DNA from: Balneolales bacterium
Lineage (GTDB): Bacteria > Bacteroidota > Rhodothermia > Balneolales > Natronogracilivirgulaceae
NCBI GenBank assembly: GCA_007131625.1
Contig: SLQC01000314.1
Location: 1 to 11,686 of the forward strand
Length of the DNA stretch: 11,686 bases
Direction of reading: 5' to 3'
A program made the position numbers and the translations under genes. This document shows positions 1 through 8,124 of the stretch, one piece after another. Each line of letters begins with the position of its first letter. Position 1 is the first letter of the stretch. The notes under the pieces were generated by a model. The model saw only the letters and a program-made list of their open reading frames with translations, did not search any database and was not told the origin of the DNA.

Positions 1-19
1 AACGCTGTGCACGCACCTT

Positions 20-37
20 GCATCTATGGCATCTATG
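20..37. repeat. 9-bp perfect tandem duplication
   Basis: GCATCTATG occurs twice back to back (20-28 and 29-37). The unit is three codons long, so the duplication would be in frame if this edge is coding. The minus-strand frame open from the left edge to a stop at 133-135 would read Ile-Asp-Ala twice here. That frame has no ATG, and an open stretch of this length is not unusual by chance, so I do not call a gene. Confidence 0.6.
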
Positions 38-88
38 CTTCCTTCTGAGTTATCGAATTCTGTTTCCTTGATCCCTTCGGTTTTGTCC

Positions 89-126
89 AAATCCGGCTCT
101 GGCTTTTTCAGTGTCGGATTTTTTTT
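89..126 (+). terminator. Candidate intrinsic terminator upstream of carA
   Basis: AAATCCGGC (89-97) pairs with GTCGGATTT (113-121) in a 9-bp stem with one G-T pair and a 15-base loop. A run of eight T covers 119-126, so the stem is followed directly by T residues on the plus strand. This is the form of a rho-independent terminator for a transcript entering from the left. It would separate carA from whatever lies upstream, or act as an attenuator if the carA promoter is further left. The stem is modest and the loop large, so this is tentative. The last T lies inside an in-frame TAG (126-128) for the carA frame. Confidence 0.35.
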
Positions 127-167
127 AGCTGACTATCATCCAATCATCAACCCGCACTTACGAATCC

Positions 168-1370
168 ATGCAGCAACCCGGATCTAAAAAAGCTATCCTC
201 GCCCTCGCCGACGGAACGGTCGTACACGGTTATGCTATCGGCCATATCGGCACAATGGGCGGCGAATTGTGTTTCAACACCAGCATGACCGGCTATCAGG
301 AGGTTTTCACTGATCCCAGCTATTTCGGCCAGATCATGATAATGACCTACCCGCACATCGGCAACTACGGCGTTTCGGCACGAGACGACGAGGCCCGGAG
401 CGTCATGATTTCGGGACTGATCGTCCGATCTTTTTCCCATTATTACAGCAACACCATGGCCGACGGCGACCTAGACCAGTACCTCAAACGCAACAAAATT
501 GTCGGTATCACCGGCATCGACACCCGGAAGCTGGTTCGCCATATCCGGGAACAAGGAGTGCTTAACGCCATTATATCGAGCAATAATTCCGATGCCGATA
601 TACTGGTCAAGCAGGCGCAGGAGTGGCCGGCTATGGAAGGCCTCGAACTGGCAACCCGTGTGAGCCGTCGCGAGCCGCAGACATTCAAGCCAGACGATCA
701 CCAACAGTTTTTCCAGCCGAAAGCCTTCAAGTTCGACGATCCCGCTGATGCCTCGTCGCGTGAGGAACTGCCCCCTGTACGCTACAAAGTGGCCGCCATC
801 GATTACGGCATCAAACAGAACATCATCAACAGCCTGATCCGGCGTGGCTGCATGCTTCGCATCTTCCCGTCACAAACCGATTTTGAGACTATCATGGAAT
901 GGCAGCCCGATGGCTTCTTTTTCTCAAATGGCCCGGGCGACCCCAACCCGATGGATTTTGCCGTCGAAACAATTACCAAAGCGCGGAAAACAGGCAAACC
1001 GATGTTCGGAATCTGCCTGGGACACCAGCTCATGGCCATGACCGAAGGTGTACGTGTGATCAAAATGTTCGTAGGGCACCGCGGCGCCAACCAGCCGGTC
1101 AAAAATCTGGAACGCGGCCGGGTCGAGATCACTACACAGAATCACGGCTTCGCCATCGACCCTGATTCGCTGACCCCGGAAATCGCGGAAATCACCCACG
1201 TCAACTTGAACGACGGTACACTCGAAGGACTCAATTTCAAGCGCTTCAACGGATTTAGCGTTCAGTATCACCCAGAAGCATCCCCGGGGCCGCACGACTC
1301 ATCCTATCTGTTCGACGAGTTCATAGAACGCATCAAAGCATACAAGAAACAGAATGGAGAAGCGGTTTAA
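168..1370 (+). CDS. carA: Carbamoyl-phosphate synthase small subunit (glutaminase)
   Basis: CarA hydrolyses glutamine and passes ammonia through a tunnel to CarB, which makes carbamoyl phosphate for pyrimidine and arginine synthesis in the cytosol. The N-terminal small-chain domain spans about residues 7-145 and includes MTGYQE and GITGIDTRKLVRHIREQG. A class I glutamine amidotransferase domain covers about 205-395. The catalytic triad is visible: Cys283 in FGICLGHQ, and His368 and Glu370 in QYHPEASPGP. SNGPGDP and NHGFAID are also present. The 400-residue length is close to the family norm of about 360-390, with a slightly long linker around residues 170-200. ATG at 168 is the only ATG after the in-frame stop at 126-128. 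No Shine-Dalgarno sequence is seen before it. carB follows after 73 bases, as expected for partner subunits. Confidence 0.97.
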   Translation: MQQPGSKKAILALADGTVVHGYAIGHIGTMGGELCFNTSMTGYQEVFTDPSYFGQIMIMTYPHIGNYGVSARDDEARSVMISGLIVRSFSHYYSNTMADGDLDQYLKRNKIVGITGIDTRKLVRHIREQGVLNAIISSNNSDADILVKQAQEWPAMEGLELATRVSRREPQTFKPDDHQQFFQPKAFKFDDPADASSREELPPVRYKVAAIDYGIKQNIINSLIRRGCMLRIFPSQTDFETIMEWQPDGFFFSNGPGDPNPMDFAVETITKARKTGKPMFGICLGHQLMAMTEGVRVIKMFVGHRGANQPVKNLERGRVEITTQNHGFAIDPDSLTPEIAEITHVNLNDGTLEGLNFKRFNGFSVQYHPEASPGPHDSSYLFDEFIERIKAYKKQNGEAV

Positions 1371-1443
1371 AAAAGTATGAATTTTCGTTATCTCGCCAAC
1401 TCATTACATCCATTTTTATCATTATTTATAGTGACGTTCTAAC

Positions 1444-4275
1444 ATGCCCAAACGTACCGATATCAACACCATTTTATTGATAGGATCCGGTCCGATTGTT
1501 ATCGGACAGGCCTGTGAATTCGACTATTCCGGAACCCAGGCATGCCGCGCGCTGCGGGAAGAAGGCTACCGGATCGTCCTGATCAACTCAAATCCGGCCA
1601 CTATCATGACCGACCCGATCATGGCCGATGCGATTTACCTCAAACCACTCACCACGCAATCAATCAAGGAGATTGTCGAAATAGAAAAACCGGATGCTGT
1701 GCTGCCGACCATGGGAGGACAGACGGCGCTGAATCTGGCCCGAAATCTGAATCAGGAAGGGTACTGGGAGGAGATGGGCATTGAGATCATCGGGGTGGAC
1801 ATCGACGCGATCGACATCACCGAAGACCGGCAGCAGTTCCGTAATTTAATGGAAGAGATCGGCATTGATCAGTGTCGTAGCAGAATAGCAAAATCACTGC
1901 TGGACGCCAAGGAAATCACGCAGGAACTGGGCGGTCTTCCCCTGGTCATCCGTCCTTCGTTCACACTCGGCGGGACTGGCGGCGGGATTATCTGGAACGA
2001 AGATGAGTTCGAAAGGAAAGTGCTGAGAGGGCTGGAGCTGAGTCCGATTCACGAAATTCTGCTCGAAGAGTCCATCTTCGGTTGGAAGGAATTTGAGCTG
2101 GAGCTGCTGAGGGACAGCAACAACAACGTCGTGATTATCTGTTCCATTGAAAATTTTGATCCGATGGGCGTACACACCGGCGATTCGGTCACGGTGGCGC
2201 CGACCCAGACGCTCACCGACAAACAGTATCAGATGCTGCGTGATGCGGCTATTAAAATGATGCGATCTATCGGCACGTTTGCCGGAGGATGCAACGTGCA
2301 GTTCGGCATGGAGCCGGGAACCGACCGTATCGTAGCCATCGAAATCAACCCGCGGGTAAGTCGTTCCTCGGCGCTTGCATCCAAAGCTACCGGATATCCG
2401 ATCGCCAAGATCGCCTCGAAGCTGGCAGTGGGATACAACCTTGATGAGTTGGAGAATCAGATCACAAAAACAACCTCCGCCTGTTTCGAACCGTCACTTG
2501 ATTACGTGGTGGTGAAAGTACCGAGGTTCAATTTCGAGAAATTTCCCGGAGCCGATGAAGAGCTGACCACTCAGATGAAAGCGGTCGGTGAAGTAATGTC
2601 AATCGGACGCACTTTTCCCGAGGCACTCAACAAAGCCTGGCAGTCTCTGGAGATCGGCCGGAGCGGACTCGGCGCCGACGGTTACGATGAGATTGACCGT
2701 GAAGAGGTGCGCAAACGACTGTTAAAGGCGTATTGGGATCGCAGTTTGCAGGTTCGCAACGCCTACAAGCTCGGCACCAGTACAGAGGAAATTCACGACA
2801 TCACAAAAATCGACCCGTGGTTCCTGGAGCAGATCCGATATTTGGTCACCCTTGAAAATCGTACCGAAGGCCAGGCGCTACATACCATCAGCGAAACCGA
2901 CCTCCGCGAATTAAAACAAGCCGGTTTTTCGGATCGGCAGATCGCATGGTTGCTGAGTCAAAGTGACATCGAAAATATCAAGGAAGATCAGGTGCGTGAA
3001 AAACGGCTCTCGATGGGCATCAAGGCGGTCTTTAAGATGGTGGACACCTGCGCGGGCGAATTTCCGGCATCCACTCCTTACTACTATTCCTGTTACGACG
3101 ACGAAAACGAAAGCGTGGTTACCGACCGCAAAAAAGTGATGATACTGGGCAGCGGCCCGAACCGCATAGGACAGGGTATCGAGTTCGACTACTCATGCGT
3201 GCATGCGGTCTTGGCGGCGAAAGAAATGGGATACGAAACCATCATGGTCAACTGCAATCCCGAAACCGTTTCCACCGATTTCGATGTCGCCGACAAGCTC
3301 TATTTCGAGCCGGTCTTCTGGGAGCATGTATTCAACATTATTGAACTCGAGAAGCCGGAAGGGGTAATACTGCAGGTCGGTGGCCAAACCGCACTCAAGC
3401 TGGCCAAGCAACTCGCTGAGAATAACATCCACATTTTTGGGACGCCCTTTGAAATGATGGACCTGGCCGAAGATCGCGGCAAGTTTTCCGAAACGCTGCT
3501 CCGACTGGGCATCCCGTTCCCGTCCTACGGCATGGCGTTTACTGCAAAGGAAGCAGCGGAAATCGCCAGGCGAATAACCTATCCCGTCCTGCTTCGCCCC
3601 AGCTATGTTCTTGGCGGGCAGGGCATGTGTATCGCTGTGAAGGAGAGCGAGCTGGATTCACATGTACGGACCCTGCTCAGAACGCATCCCGAAAACGAAT
3701 TTCTGATCGACCATTTCCTGGAAGATGCGATCGAGGTGGATTTCGACTCGGTATATGACGGCGACCAGCTTCACATTTGCGGCATCATGCAGCATTTGGA
3801 GCCGGCGGGAGTCCACTCGGGCGATTCAACCGCCGTGTTGCCGCCTTATTCGCTGAACGACCGTGTCATCGAAACGATGAAAGAGTACCAGCTGAAAATT
3901 GCCAAAGCGCTGAATGTACGGGGATTTATCAATGTTCAGTATGCAGTACAGGGCTCCGAAGTCTTTGTAATTGAGGCCAATCCGCGCGCCACGCGAACCA
4001 TCCCGTTTGTCGCCAAAGCCACGGGACGTCCTGAAGCAGATATTGGAGTAAAAGTGATACTGGGCGCCAAATTGAGCGAATTCGACCTGTCTTCAAAGCT
4101 GAAGCATTACGCGATCAAAGAACCGGTCTTTCCGTTCGACAAGTTTCCCGAGGTGAAGAAAGAGCTTGGTCCAGAGATGAAATCAACCGGCGAAACCATC
4201 TATTTCCTGGAAAACTTCGAGGATGAGCACTTCCGGAAGCCGTTTGAATTCAAGAATCTGTATCTTAGCAGATAA
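1444..4275 (+). CDS. carB: Carbamoyl-phosphate synthase large subunit lacking the MGS-like domain
   Basis: CarB uses two ATP, bicarbonate and ammonia from CarA to make carbamoyl phosphate. Two homologous halves are clear. The first starts with ILLIGSGP (residues 10-17) and has RPSFTLGGTGGG (170-181) and EINPRVSRS (300-308). The second starts with VMILGSGPNRIGQG (from 565) and has RPSYVLGGQG (718-727) and EANPRATRT (844-852). The oligomerisation domain lies between them, about 400-555. All the ATP-grasp motifs I looked for are intact. The protein is 943 residues against about 1070 in E. coli: after EMKSTGE (911-917) only 26 residues remain, ending NLYLSR, so the MGS-like domain that binds UMP, IMP and ornithine is missing. 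The next gene starts 33 bases on, leaving no room for a frameshifted remnant. I recall similarly short CarB proteins in Bacteroidota, so this is probably native. No Shine-Dalgarno sequence precedes the ATG. Confidence 0.97.
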   Translation: MPKRTDINTILLIGSGPIVIGQACEFDYSGTQACRALREEGYRIVLINSNPATIMTDPIMADAIYLKPLTTQSIKEIVEIEKPDAVLPTMGGQTALNLARNLNQEGYWEEMGIEIIGVDIDAIDITEDRQQFRNLMEEIGIDQCRSRIAKSLLDAKEITQELGGLPLVIRPSFTLGGTGGGIIWNEDEFERKVLRGLELSPIHEILLEESIFGWKEFELELLRDSNNNVVIICSIENFDPMGVHTGDSVTVAPTQTLTDKQYQMLRDAAIKMMRSIGTFAGGCNVQFGMEPGTDRIVAIEINPRVSRSSALASKATGYPIAKIASKLAVGYNLDELENQITKTTSACFEPSLDYVVVKVPRFNFEKFPGADEELTTQMKAVGEVMSIGRTFPEALNKAWQSLEIGRSGLGADGYDEIDREEVRKRLLKAYWDRSLQVRNAYKLGTSTEEIHDITKIDPWFLEQIRYLVTLENRTEGQALHTISETDLRELKQAGFSDRQIAWLLSQSDIENIKEDQVREKRLSMGIKAVFKMVDTCAGEFPASTPYYYSCYDDENESVVTDRKKVMILGSGPNRIGQGIEFDYSCVHAVLAAKEMGYETIMVNCNPETVSTDFDVADKLYFEPVFWEHVFNIIELEKPEGVILQVGGQTALKLAKQLAENNIHIFGTPFEMMDLAEDRGKFSETLLRLGIPFPSYGMAFTAKEAAEIARRITYPVLLRPSYVLGGQGMCIAVKESELDSHVRTLLRTHPENEFLIDHFLEDAIEVDFDSVYDGDQLHICGIMQHLEPAGVHSGDSTAVLPPYSLNDRVIETMKEYQLKIAKALNVRGFINVQYAVQGSEVFVIEANPRATRTIPFVAKATGRPEADIGVKVILGAKLSEFDLSSKLKHYAIKEPVFPFDKFPEVKKELGPEMKSTGETIYFLENFEDEHFRKPFEFKNLYLSR

Positions 4276-4308
4276 ATTGATTATCATGGATGAACGAATG
4301 CATCGGAA

Positions 4309-5493
4309 ATGCAACAAAAGAACCTGGTCATCGCATTTGGAGGAGTTTCTCCTGAACACGAAGTATCTGTCCTGACCGCTGTTCAGGCTGCATCGGCTCT
4401 GGCCGAAAGCAATTGGCGGCTCATCCCCCTGTATCTTACAAAAAACGGTCGCTGGCTGACCGGTGATCATTTACTGGAACTGGAGTCCTACAAGAATATC
4501 AGGACAGCCGAACAAAAAGGGGTTCCGTGTCATTTTGAAGTTGCTGACGATGGGGAGGCAGGGCTTTTCACACGCCCTGCCGGTTTTCTATCGCGTCCGC
4601 AACACCTTTCCTTCGAAGTGCTTCTTTGTGCTTTCCATGGTTCCGAGGGTGAAAACGGAGCGTTTCAAGGGTTGTGCGAGACCTTCAACATTCCATATAC
4701 CGGATCCGATGTAACTGCATCTGCGGTGGGTATGGACAAACGCCTGGCCAAGGAACTTTGTCGCCGGCAGGGCATTCCGGTCGTTGACGATGTCTGGATC
4801 CGTGAAGAAGAATGGGTTGTCGATCGTGAGCGTCTTGTCGAGGAAGCCGAAAAGCCGGGATATCCACTCTATGTCAAGCCGGTTTCACTCGGCAGCAGCA
4901 TCGGGGTCCACCGGGTCGAAAACCGGCAGGAGTTGACCGATGCCGTTGAGGAATCCTTCCGGTTTGACAGCGGTCTGCTGGTGGAAAAAGCCGTACATCC
5001 GCTTGTCGAGATTAATTGTGCGGTGTTGGGTGACGAGAACGATGTGCGTGTGAGCGTTTGCGAACAACCGCTGGGCAAAGATGAACTTCTATCGTTTGAA
5101 GACAAATATATGCAGGGCGACGGAGATGCCAAAGGGATGGCCTCGGCCAGTCGCAGAATACCAGCTCCCATACCCGATAAGAAAGCCGGTGAGATCAGGG
5201 AGTATGCACGGCACATATTTCAGCTGCTGGGCTGTTCCGGGGTGGCTCGTCTGGACTTTCTGATGAACCGGGATACCGGTGAAGTCAGCTTCAATGAAAT
5301 TAATACCATCCCGGGGTCGTTTTCCTTTTACCTCTGGGAGGCTTCTGAATTGCGATTCGACAGCCTTCTGGAAAAACTGATAGCTATAGGTTTAAAGCGC
5401 CATCAAAAAAAGAACAGCCGGGTCAGATCCTATGAAGTAAATCTGTTGAGTCAAAAAGCGGTTAAAGGGCTTAAGGGTCTCAAAGGCGGTTAA
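4309..5493 (+). CDS. ddl: D-alanine--D-alanine ligase family protein (ATP-grasp)
   Basis: Members join two D-alanines with ATP in the cytosol for the end of the peptidoglycan stem peptide. The Ddl N-terminal motif is GGVSPEHEVS (residues 11-20), with Glu18 matching the conserved substrate-binding glutamate. HGSEGENG (110-117) and YTGSD follow. The ATP-binding lysine and serine loop is KPVSLGSSIGV (190-200). DKY (265-267) matches the Lys-Tyr pair of D-Ala-D-Ala rather than VanA-type enzymes. Metal ligands are Asp316 in RLDF and Glu330 and Asn332 in NEIN. The loop after these reads NTIPGSFSFYLWE, unlike the usual NTxPGxT. At 394 residues it exceeds the usual 300-370 and ends in a basic tail rich in Lys and Gly. 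ATG at 4309 is the first after an in-frame TGA just upstream. The family is sure, but the exact substrate is not, so the gene symbol is provisional. Confidence 0.88.
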   Translation: MQQKNLVIAFGGVSPEHEVSVLTAVQAASALAESNWRLIPLYLTKNGRWLTGDHLLELESYKNIRTAEQKGVPCHFEVADDGEAGLFTRPAGFLSRPQHLSFEVLLCAFHGSEGENGAFQGLCETFNIPYTGSDVTASAVGMDKRLAKELCRRQGIPVVDDVWIREEEWVVDRERLVEEAEKPGYPLYVKPVSLGSSIGVHRVENRQELTDAVEESFRFDSGLLVEKAVHPLVEINCAVLGDENDVRVSVCEQPLGKDELLSFEDKYMQGDGDAKGMASASRRIPAPIPDKKAGEIREYARHIFQLLGCSGVARLDFLMNRDTGEVSFNEINTIPGSFSFYLWEASELRFDSLLEKLIAIGLKRHQKKNSRVRSYEVNLLSQKAVKGLKGLKGG

Positions 5494-5518
5494 TAACATT
5501 TTATTATTATTTTTTCTT

Positions 5519-7192
5519 ATGTCACTTTTGGCAATGAATACATCCCTCCGAAATAACATCAGTCAACACACCAGACCGACAGACAACGAGATGGCAACTT
5601 CTGGTACATCCCCATATCTGCGCCGGGGTCTCGCCCCCTGGTTCCTGATCCTTCTGCCGATGCTGTACTTCACGGCTTGCGGACCAACTACCGAGACTAT
5701 TGTCGTCGGCGGCCCGGCGCGTGCGATAGAAACGGAAGAGGAAGAGGAAGAAGTAACGGTGGACGAAGAGCTTCGTGTTCTGAAAATAGGCGAAGTTAAC
5801 CGCATCCGCAGTTTCGACCCACTTTTTGCGATCAATACCGCCACCAAGCGGACGATTCAGCTCTTGTATGAGGGGCTTGTACGGTACGATGAAAACGATG
5901 AAATCGTGCCGGCGGCAGCACAGCGCTGGGAGGTTTCAGACGACTCGCTTACCTACACTTTCTACCTTCGTGACGACCTCTACTTTCATGACGACGAGAG
6001 TTTTACCCAGGGACGCGGCCGTCGTGTCAACAGCCGGGATGTCGTCCGGGTGTTTGAGCGGATGGCAGCGCGGGATGTCCCGTCCAACGGCGCTGAACTG
6101 TTCATGAACACGTTGCAGGGGTTTGAAGGGTTTTATCTTGAACAGCGGGAAATCTATTTCGCGGATGATCGCGAAATCCGGTCGATTTCCGGAATTGAAG
6201 CCACAAACGAAACCACCGTTGAGTTTCAGTTGTTGGAACCGAACCATCGTTTTATAAAAAAAATGGCATCGCCCTACGCGGTAATCTACCCAAGTGAGCC
6301 GTTCCGGTTCCGGGATGACGGCCTGCATCAGCACGCTGTTGGTACCGGGCCTTTTGCCTTTGATCGGTCGATCGGCGACAGTCTGCATATTTTTGTGCGC
6401 AATGGCACCTATTATGCAAGGAATGACCAGGGACGCCGACTTCCCCGAGTTCACCGGGTCGAATTGCTAAACATCACCGACGAAACCCGCCTTTATTCAC
6501 AATTTACCCGGGAACGGCTCAATATGATCGTCGATTTGGGACCTCGTAGTGTGCATACACTTGTGGATGAAAACAACGAACTGAAAGAGGGTTTGCGGGG
6601 AATGTACCGCCTGGAAAGTCGACCGAATCCCGACCCCATCATATTGCGATACAACGCCCAAAACCGGTTTGAACTTACCCGGGCGGATGCGGTGGCGGCC
6701 ATCCGTCATACAGACCGCGACATGCTGTTACAAAGCTTTGGATCCCCCTCAATTGACATACCCTACAAAGATGAGGCAATTACTCAGTTGAATGTCGGAC
6801 GCATCCACCTCCGGTTTGGAGAAGGTGGTCGAAACAGGCTCATTTTCGCCTTCAATCAGGACCATCTTCCAAGAATCCTGAGCGGGAATATAAGTGAATC
6901 GATGGATGATAATCTGCGTATTGAACTGTTGCAACGACGAGCCTTTAGCCGGGATATTTTTCTCTACCTGGATTATCTGACGGCATACTATCCGGATGAA
7001 CAACATGTGCGGCAGCCCCAGGAGATCCTGCGGATTATGACGGACCGCTACATGTTGTTTGATAAAACAATCGAGGGTGTCCTCACCAACAGTTTGAGCT
7101 GGTGGATCAACCTTAATCGAGTTCAAGCACACGATCTTGAAACCGGGGAGCAGGCTGTCATCTACGGTTCCGAAACGGATCAAGAGCGATAA
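5519..7192 (+). CDS. Family-5 (oligopeptide-type) solute-binding lipoprotein
   Basis: It resembles the extracellular solute-binding proteins, family 5, that deliver peptides or related solutes to ABC importers. LYEGLVRYD, then LTYTFYLRDDLYFHD, and VGTGPF (275-279 for GTGPF) are typical of the fold. A hydrophobic stretch at about residues 38-53 ends in FTAC, with Cys54 a likely lipidation site; Phe at -3 is unusual. A linker with six consecutive Glu (73-78) follows, and the mature domain starts near 85. The start is uncertain. ATG at 5519 gives 557 residues but places the signal peptide 35 residues in. ATG at 5591 (Met25) gives a normal lipoprotein signal with Cys at position 30 and is biologically more attractive. 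No permease or ATPase gene is nearby, so partner and ligand are unknown. It lies 25 bases after the ligase and 11 before NAD kinase. Confidence 0.85.
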   Translation: MSLLAMNTSLRNNISQHTRPTDNEMATSGTSPYLRRGLAPWFLILLPMLYFTACGPTTETIVVGGPARAIETEEEEEEVTVDEELRVLKIGEVNRIRSFDPLFAINTATKRTIQLLYEGLVRYDENDEIVPAAAQRWEVSDDSLTYTFYLRDDLYFHDDESFTQGRGRRVNSRDVVRVFERMAARDVPSNGAELFMNTLQGFEGFYLEQREIYFADDREIRSISGIEATNETTVEFQLLEPNHRFIKKMASPYAVIYPSEPFRFRDDGLHQHAVGTGPFAFDRSIGDSLHIFVRNGTYYARNDQGRRLPRVHRVELLNITDETRLYSQFTRERLNMIVDLGPRSVHTLVDENNELKEGLRGMYRLESRPNPDPIILRYNAQNRFELTRADAVAAIRHTDRDMLLQSFGSPSIDIPYKDEAITQLNVGRIHLRFGEGGRNRLIFAFNQDHLPRILSGNISESMDDNLRIELLQRRAFSRDIFLYLDYLTAYYPDEQHVRQPQEILRIMTDRYMLFDKTIEGVLTNSLSWWINLNRVQAHDLETGEQAVIYGSETDQER

Positions 7193-7203
7193 ATCCCGAT
7201 AAC

Positions 7204-8076
7204 ATGAATCTGGCTCTGCTCCTGAATCCCGGAAATGAAATTGCCATTCAGACGGCCCTGGATATTGTTACACTTGCCGAACCGTTAGGCATTACTTTGC
7301 ATGCCAGTGAGAGGGTTTGCACAACACTGCCGGAACCAGCCGCTTCCAGGATTATCAGTCACTCTTCCGACAGCGACACCATGTCGGCCGGCAAAATAAC
7401 CGTTGCAATCGGTGGCGACGGCACCATTCTCAAAGCCGCGAGCATCGCCCGTACCATTCAAAGGCCGCTGCTCGGCATCAACAGTGGGAAACTCGGCTTT
7501 TTGGCCAATATTCAGCGCCAAAACATAGAAGCCGCCCTTCGGGATGTTCTGAAAGGTTCGTTTCAACTTGACAAGCGATATTTTATCGAGGCTACATTCA
7601 ACAACGGTGGCATCTGTTATGCTTTGAACGAATTTGTATTCTCCCGAAAAGACACACTGTCAATGATCACGCTCACAGCTGAGTATGATGGAGAACTTAT
7701 CAACCGATACTGGGCCGACGGCATCATCGTATCCGGTCCGACCGGTTCGACCGCCTACAATCTGTCAACTGGCGGACCGATTGTCTTTCCACAGACCGAT
7801 GTCATCGTCCTTACCCCTATCAATCCGCATACATTGACTACCCGGCCACTTGTATTGCCATCCCGGAAAAATTTAACGATAAAAGTAGAACCAATTGATC
7901 AGGAAGTGTTATTTTCAGGGGATGGTAAAAATTACATATTGCCGACGAAGTTACCAGTGGTGAATATCCGGCAATCCGAACAGTTTATAAAACTAATCAA
8001 ATTATCGGGCCAAAGTTACTTTGAAACCCTGCGCAACAAGCTTATGTGGGGTGCCGATATGCGTGAGATACGCTGA
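7204..8076 (+). CDS. nadK: NAD kinase (ATP-NAD kinase)
   Basis: NAD kinase phosphorylates NAD to NADP in the cytosol and sets the size of the NADP pool. The sequence has the signature GGDGT (residues 70-74, with Asp72 the catalytic aspartate), GINSGKLGFLA (91-101), the LNE motif (141-143), ADGIIVSGPTGSTAYNLSTG (171-190) and TPINPHTLTTRPLVLP (204-219). The order and spacing match bacterial NAD kinases, and 290 residues is the usual length. The ATG lies 11 bases after the stop of the lipoprotein gene, so the two are probably transcribed together. I see no Shine-Dalgarno sequence. Malate dehydrogenase, an NAD-dependent enzyme, follows after 48 bases; I infer no direct functional link. Confidence 0.96.
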   Translation: MNLALLLNPGNEIAIQTALDIVTLAEPLGITLHASERVCTTLPEPAASRIISHSSDSDTMSAGKITVAIGGDGTILKAASIARTIQRPLLGINSGKLGFLANIQRQNIEAALRDVLKGSFQLDKRYFIEATFNNGGICYALNEFVFSRKDTLSMITLTAEYDGELINRYWADGIIVSGPTGSTAYNLSTGGPIVFPQTDVIVLTPINPHTLTTRPLVLPSRKNLTIKVEPIDQEVLFSGDGKNYILPTKLPVVNIRQSEQFIKLIKLSGQSYFETLRNKLMWGADMREIR

Positions 8077-8083
8077 TATCATC

Positions 8084-8118
8084 AAACCATTAACAACCCT
8101 GAATCATTAAACCATTAA
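8084..8118. repeat. Short direct repeats in the nadK-mdh gap
   Basis: AAACCATTAA occurs at 8084-8093 and again at 8109-8118, 25 bases apart start to start. A related TCATTAA lies between them at 8104-8110. The repeats fill the AT-rich gap just before the malate dehydrogenase ATG and could be an operator, or could simply be low-complexity leader sequence. I recognise no known regulator site. Confidence 0.4.
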
Positions 8119-8124
8119 AAGAAT

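Noticed and set aside
2..135. Minus-strand frame open from the left edge, hydrophilic, containing an Ile-Asp-Ala duplication
   Set aside because: It has no ATG and only weak TTG or CTG starts, it crosses the hairpin and T-run, and an open stretch this short is expected by chance. A plus-strand frame is open over the same bases.
924..1295. 123-residue antisense frame in carA
   Set aside because: Overlaps the glutaminase active-site coding region; no independent support.
4276..4308. Frameshift or early stop removing the CarB C-terminus
   Set aside because: The next gene begins 33 bases on, no MGS-like sequence is present in any frame, and the terminal NLYLSR resembles natural ends of short CarB proteins.
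4287..4376. Short ORF from ATG 4287 overlapping the ligase start (about 29 codons)
   Set aside because: It is out of frame with the ligase, has no ribosome site and an arbitrary composition; a leader peptide role cannot be supported.
5735..5752. GAA/GAG run as a simple-sequence repeat or phase-variable tract
   Set aside because: It is only six codons with mixed GAA and GAG, in frame and inside a linker, so slippage-based switching is unlikely.
5936..6454. 172-residue open frame antisense to the binding lipoprotein
   Set aside because: It lies wholly within a well-supported gene, has no recognisable motif and reads as a codon-bias shadow.
6749..7183. 144-residue open frame antisense to the end of the lipoprotein gene
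   Set aside because: Same reason: no motif, no leader signal, fully inside a real gene.
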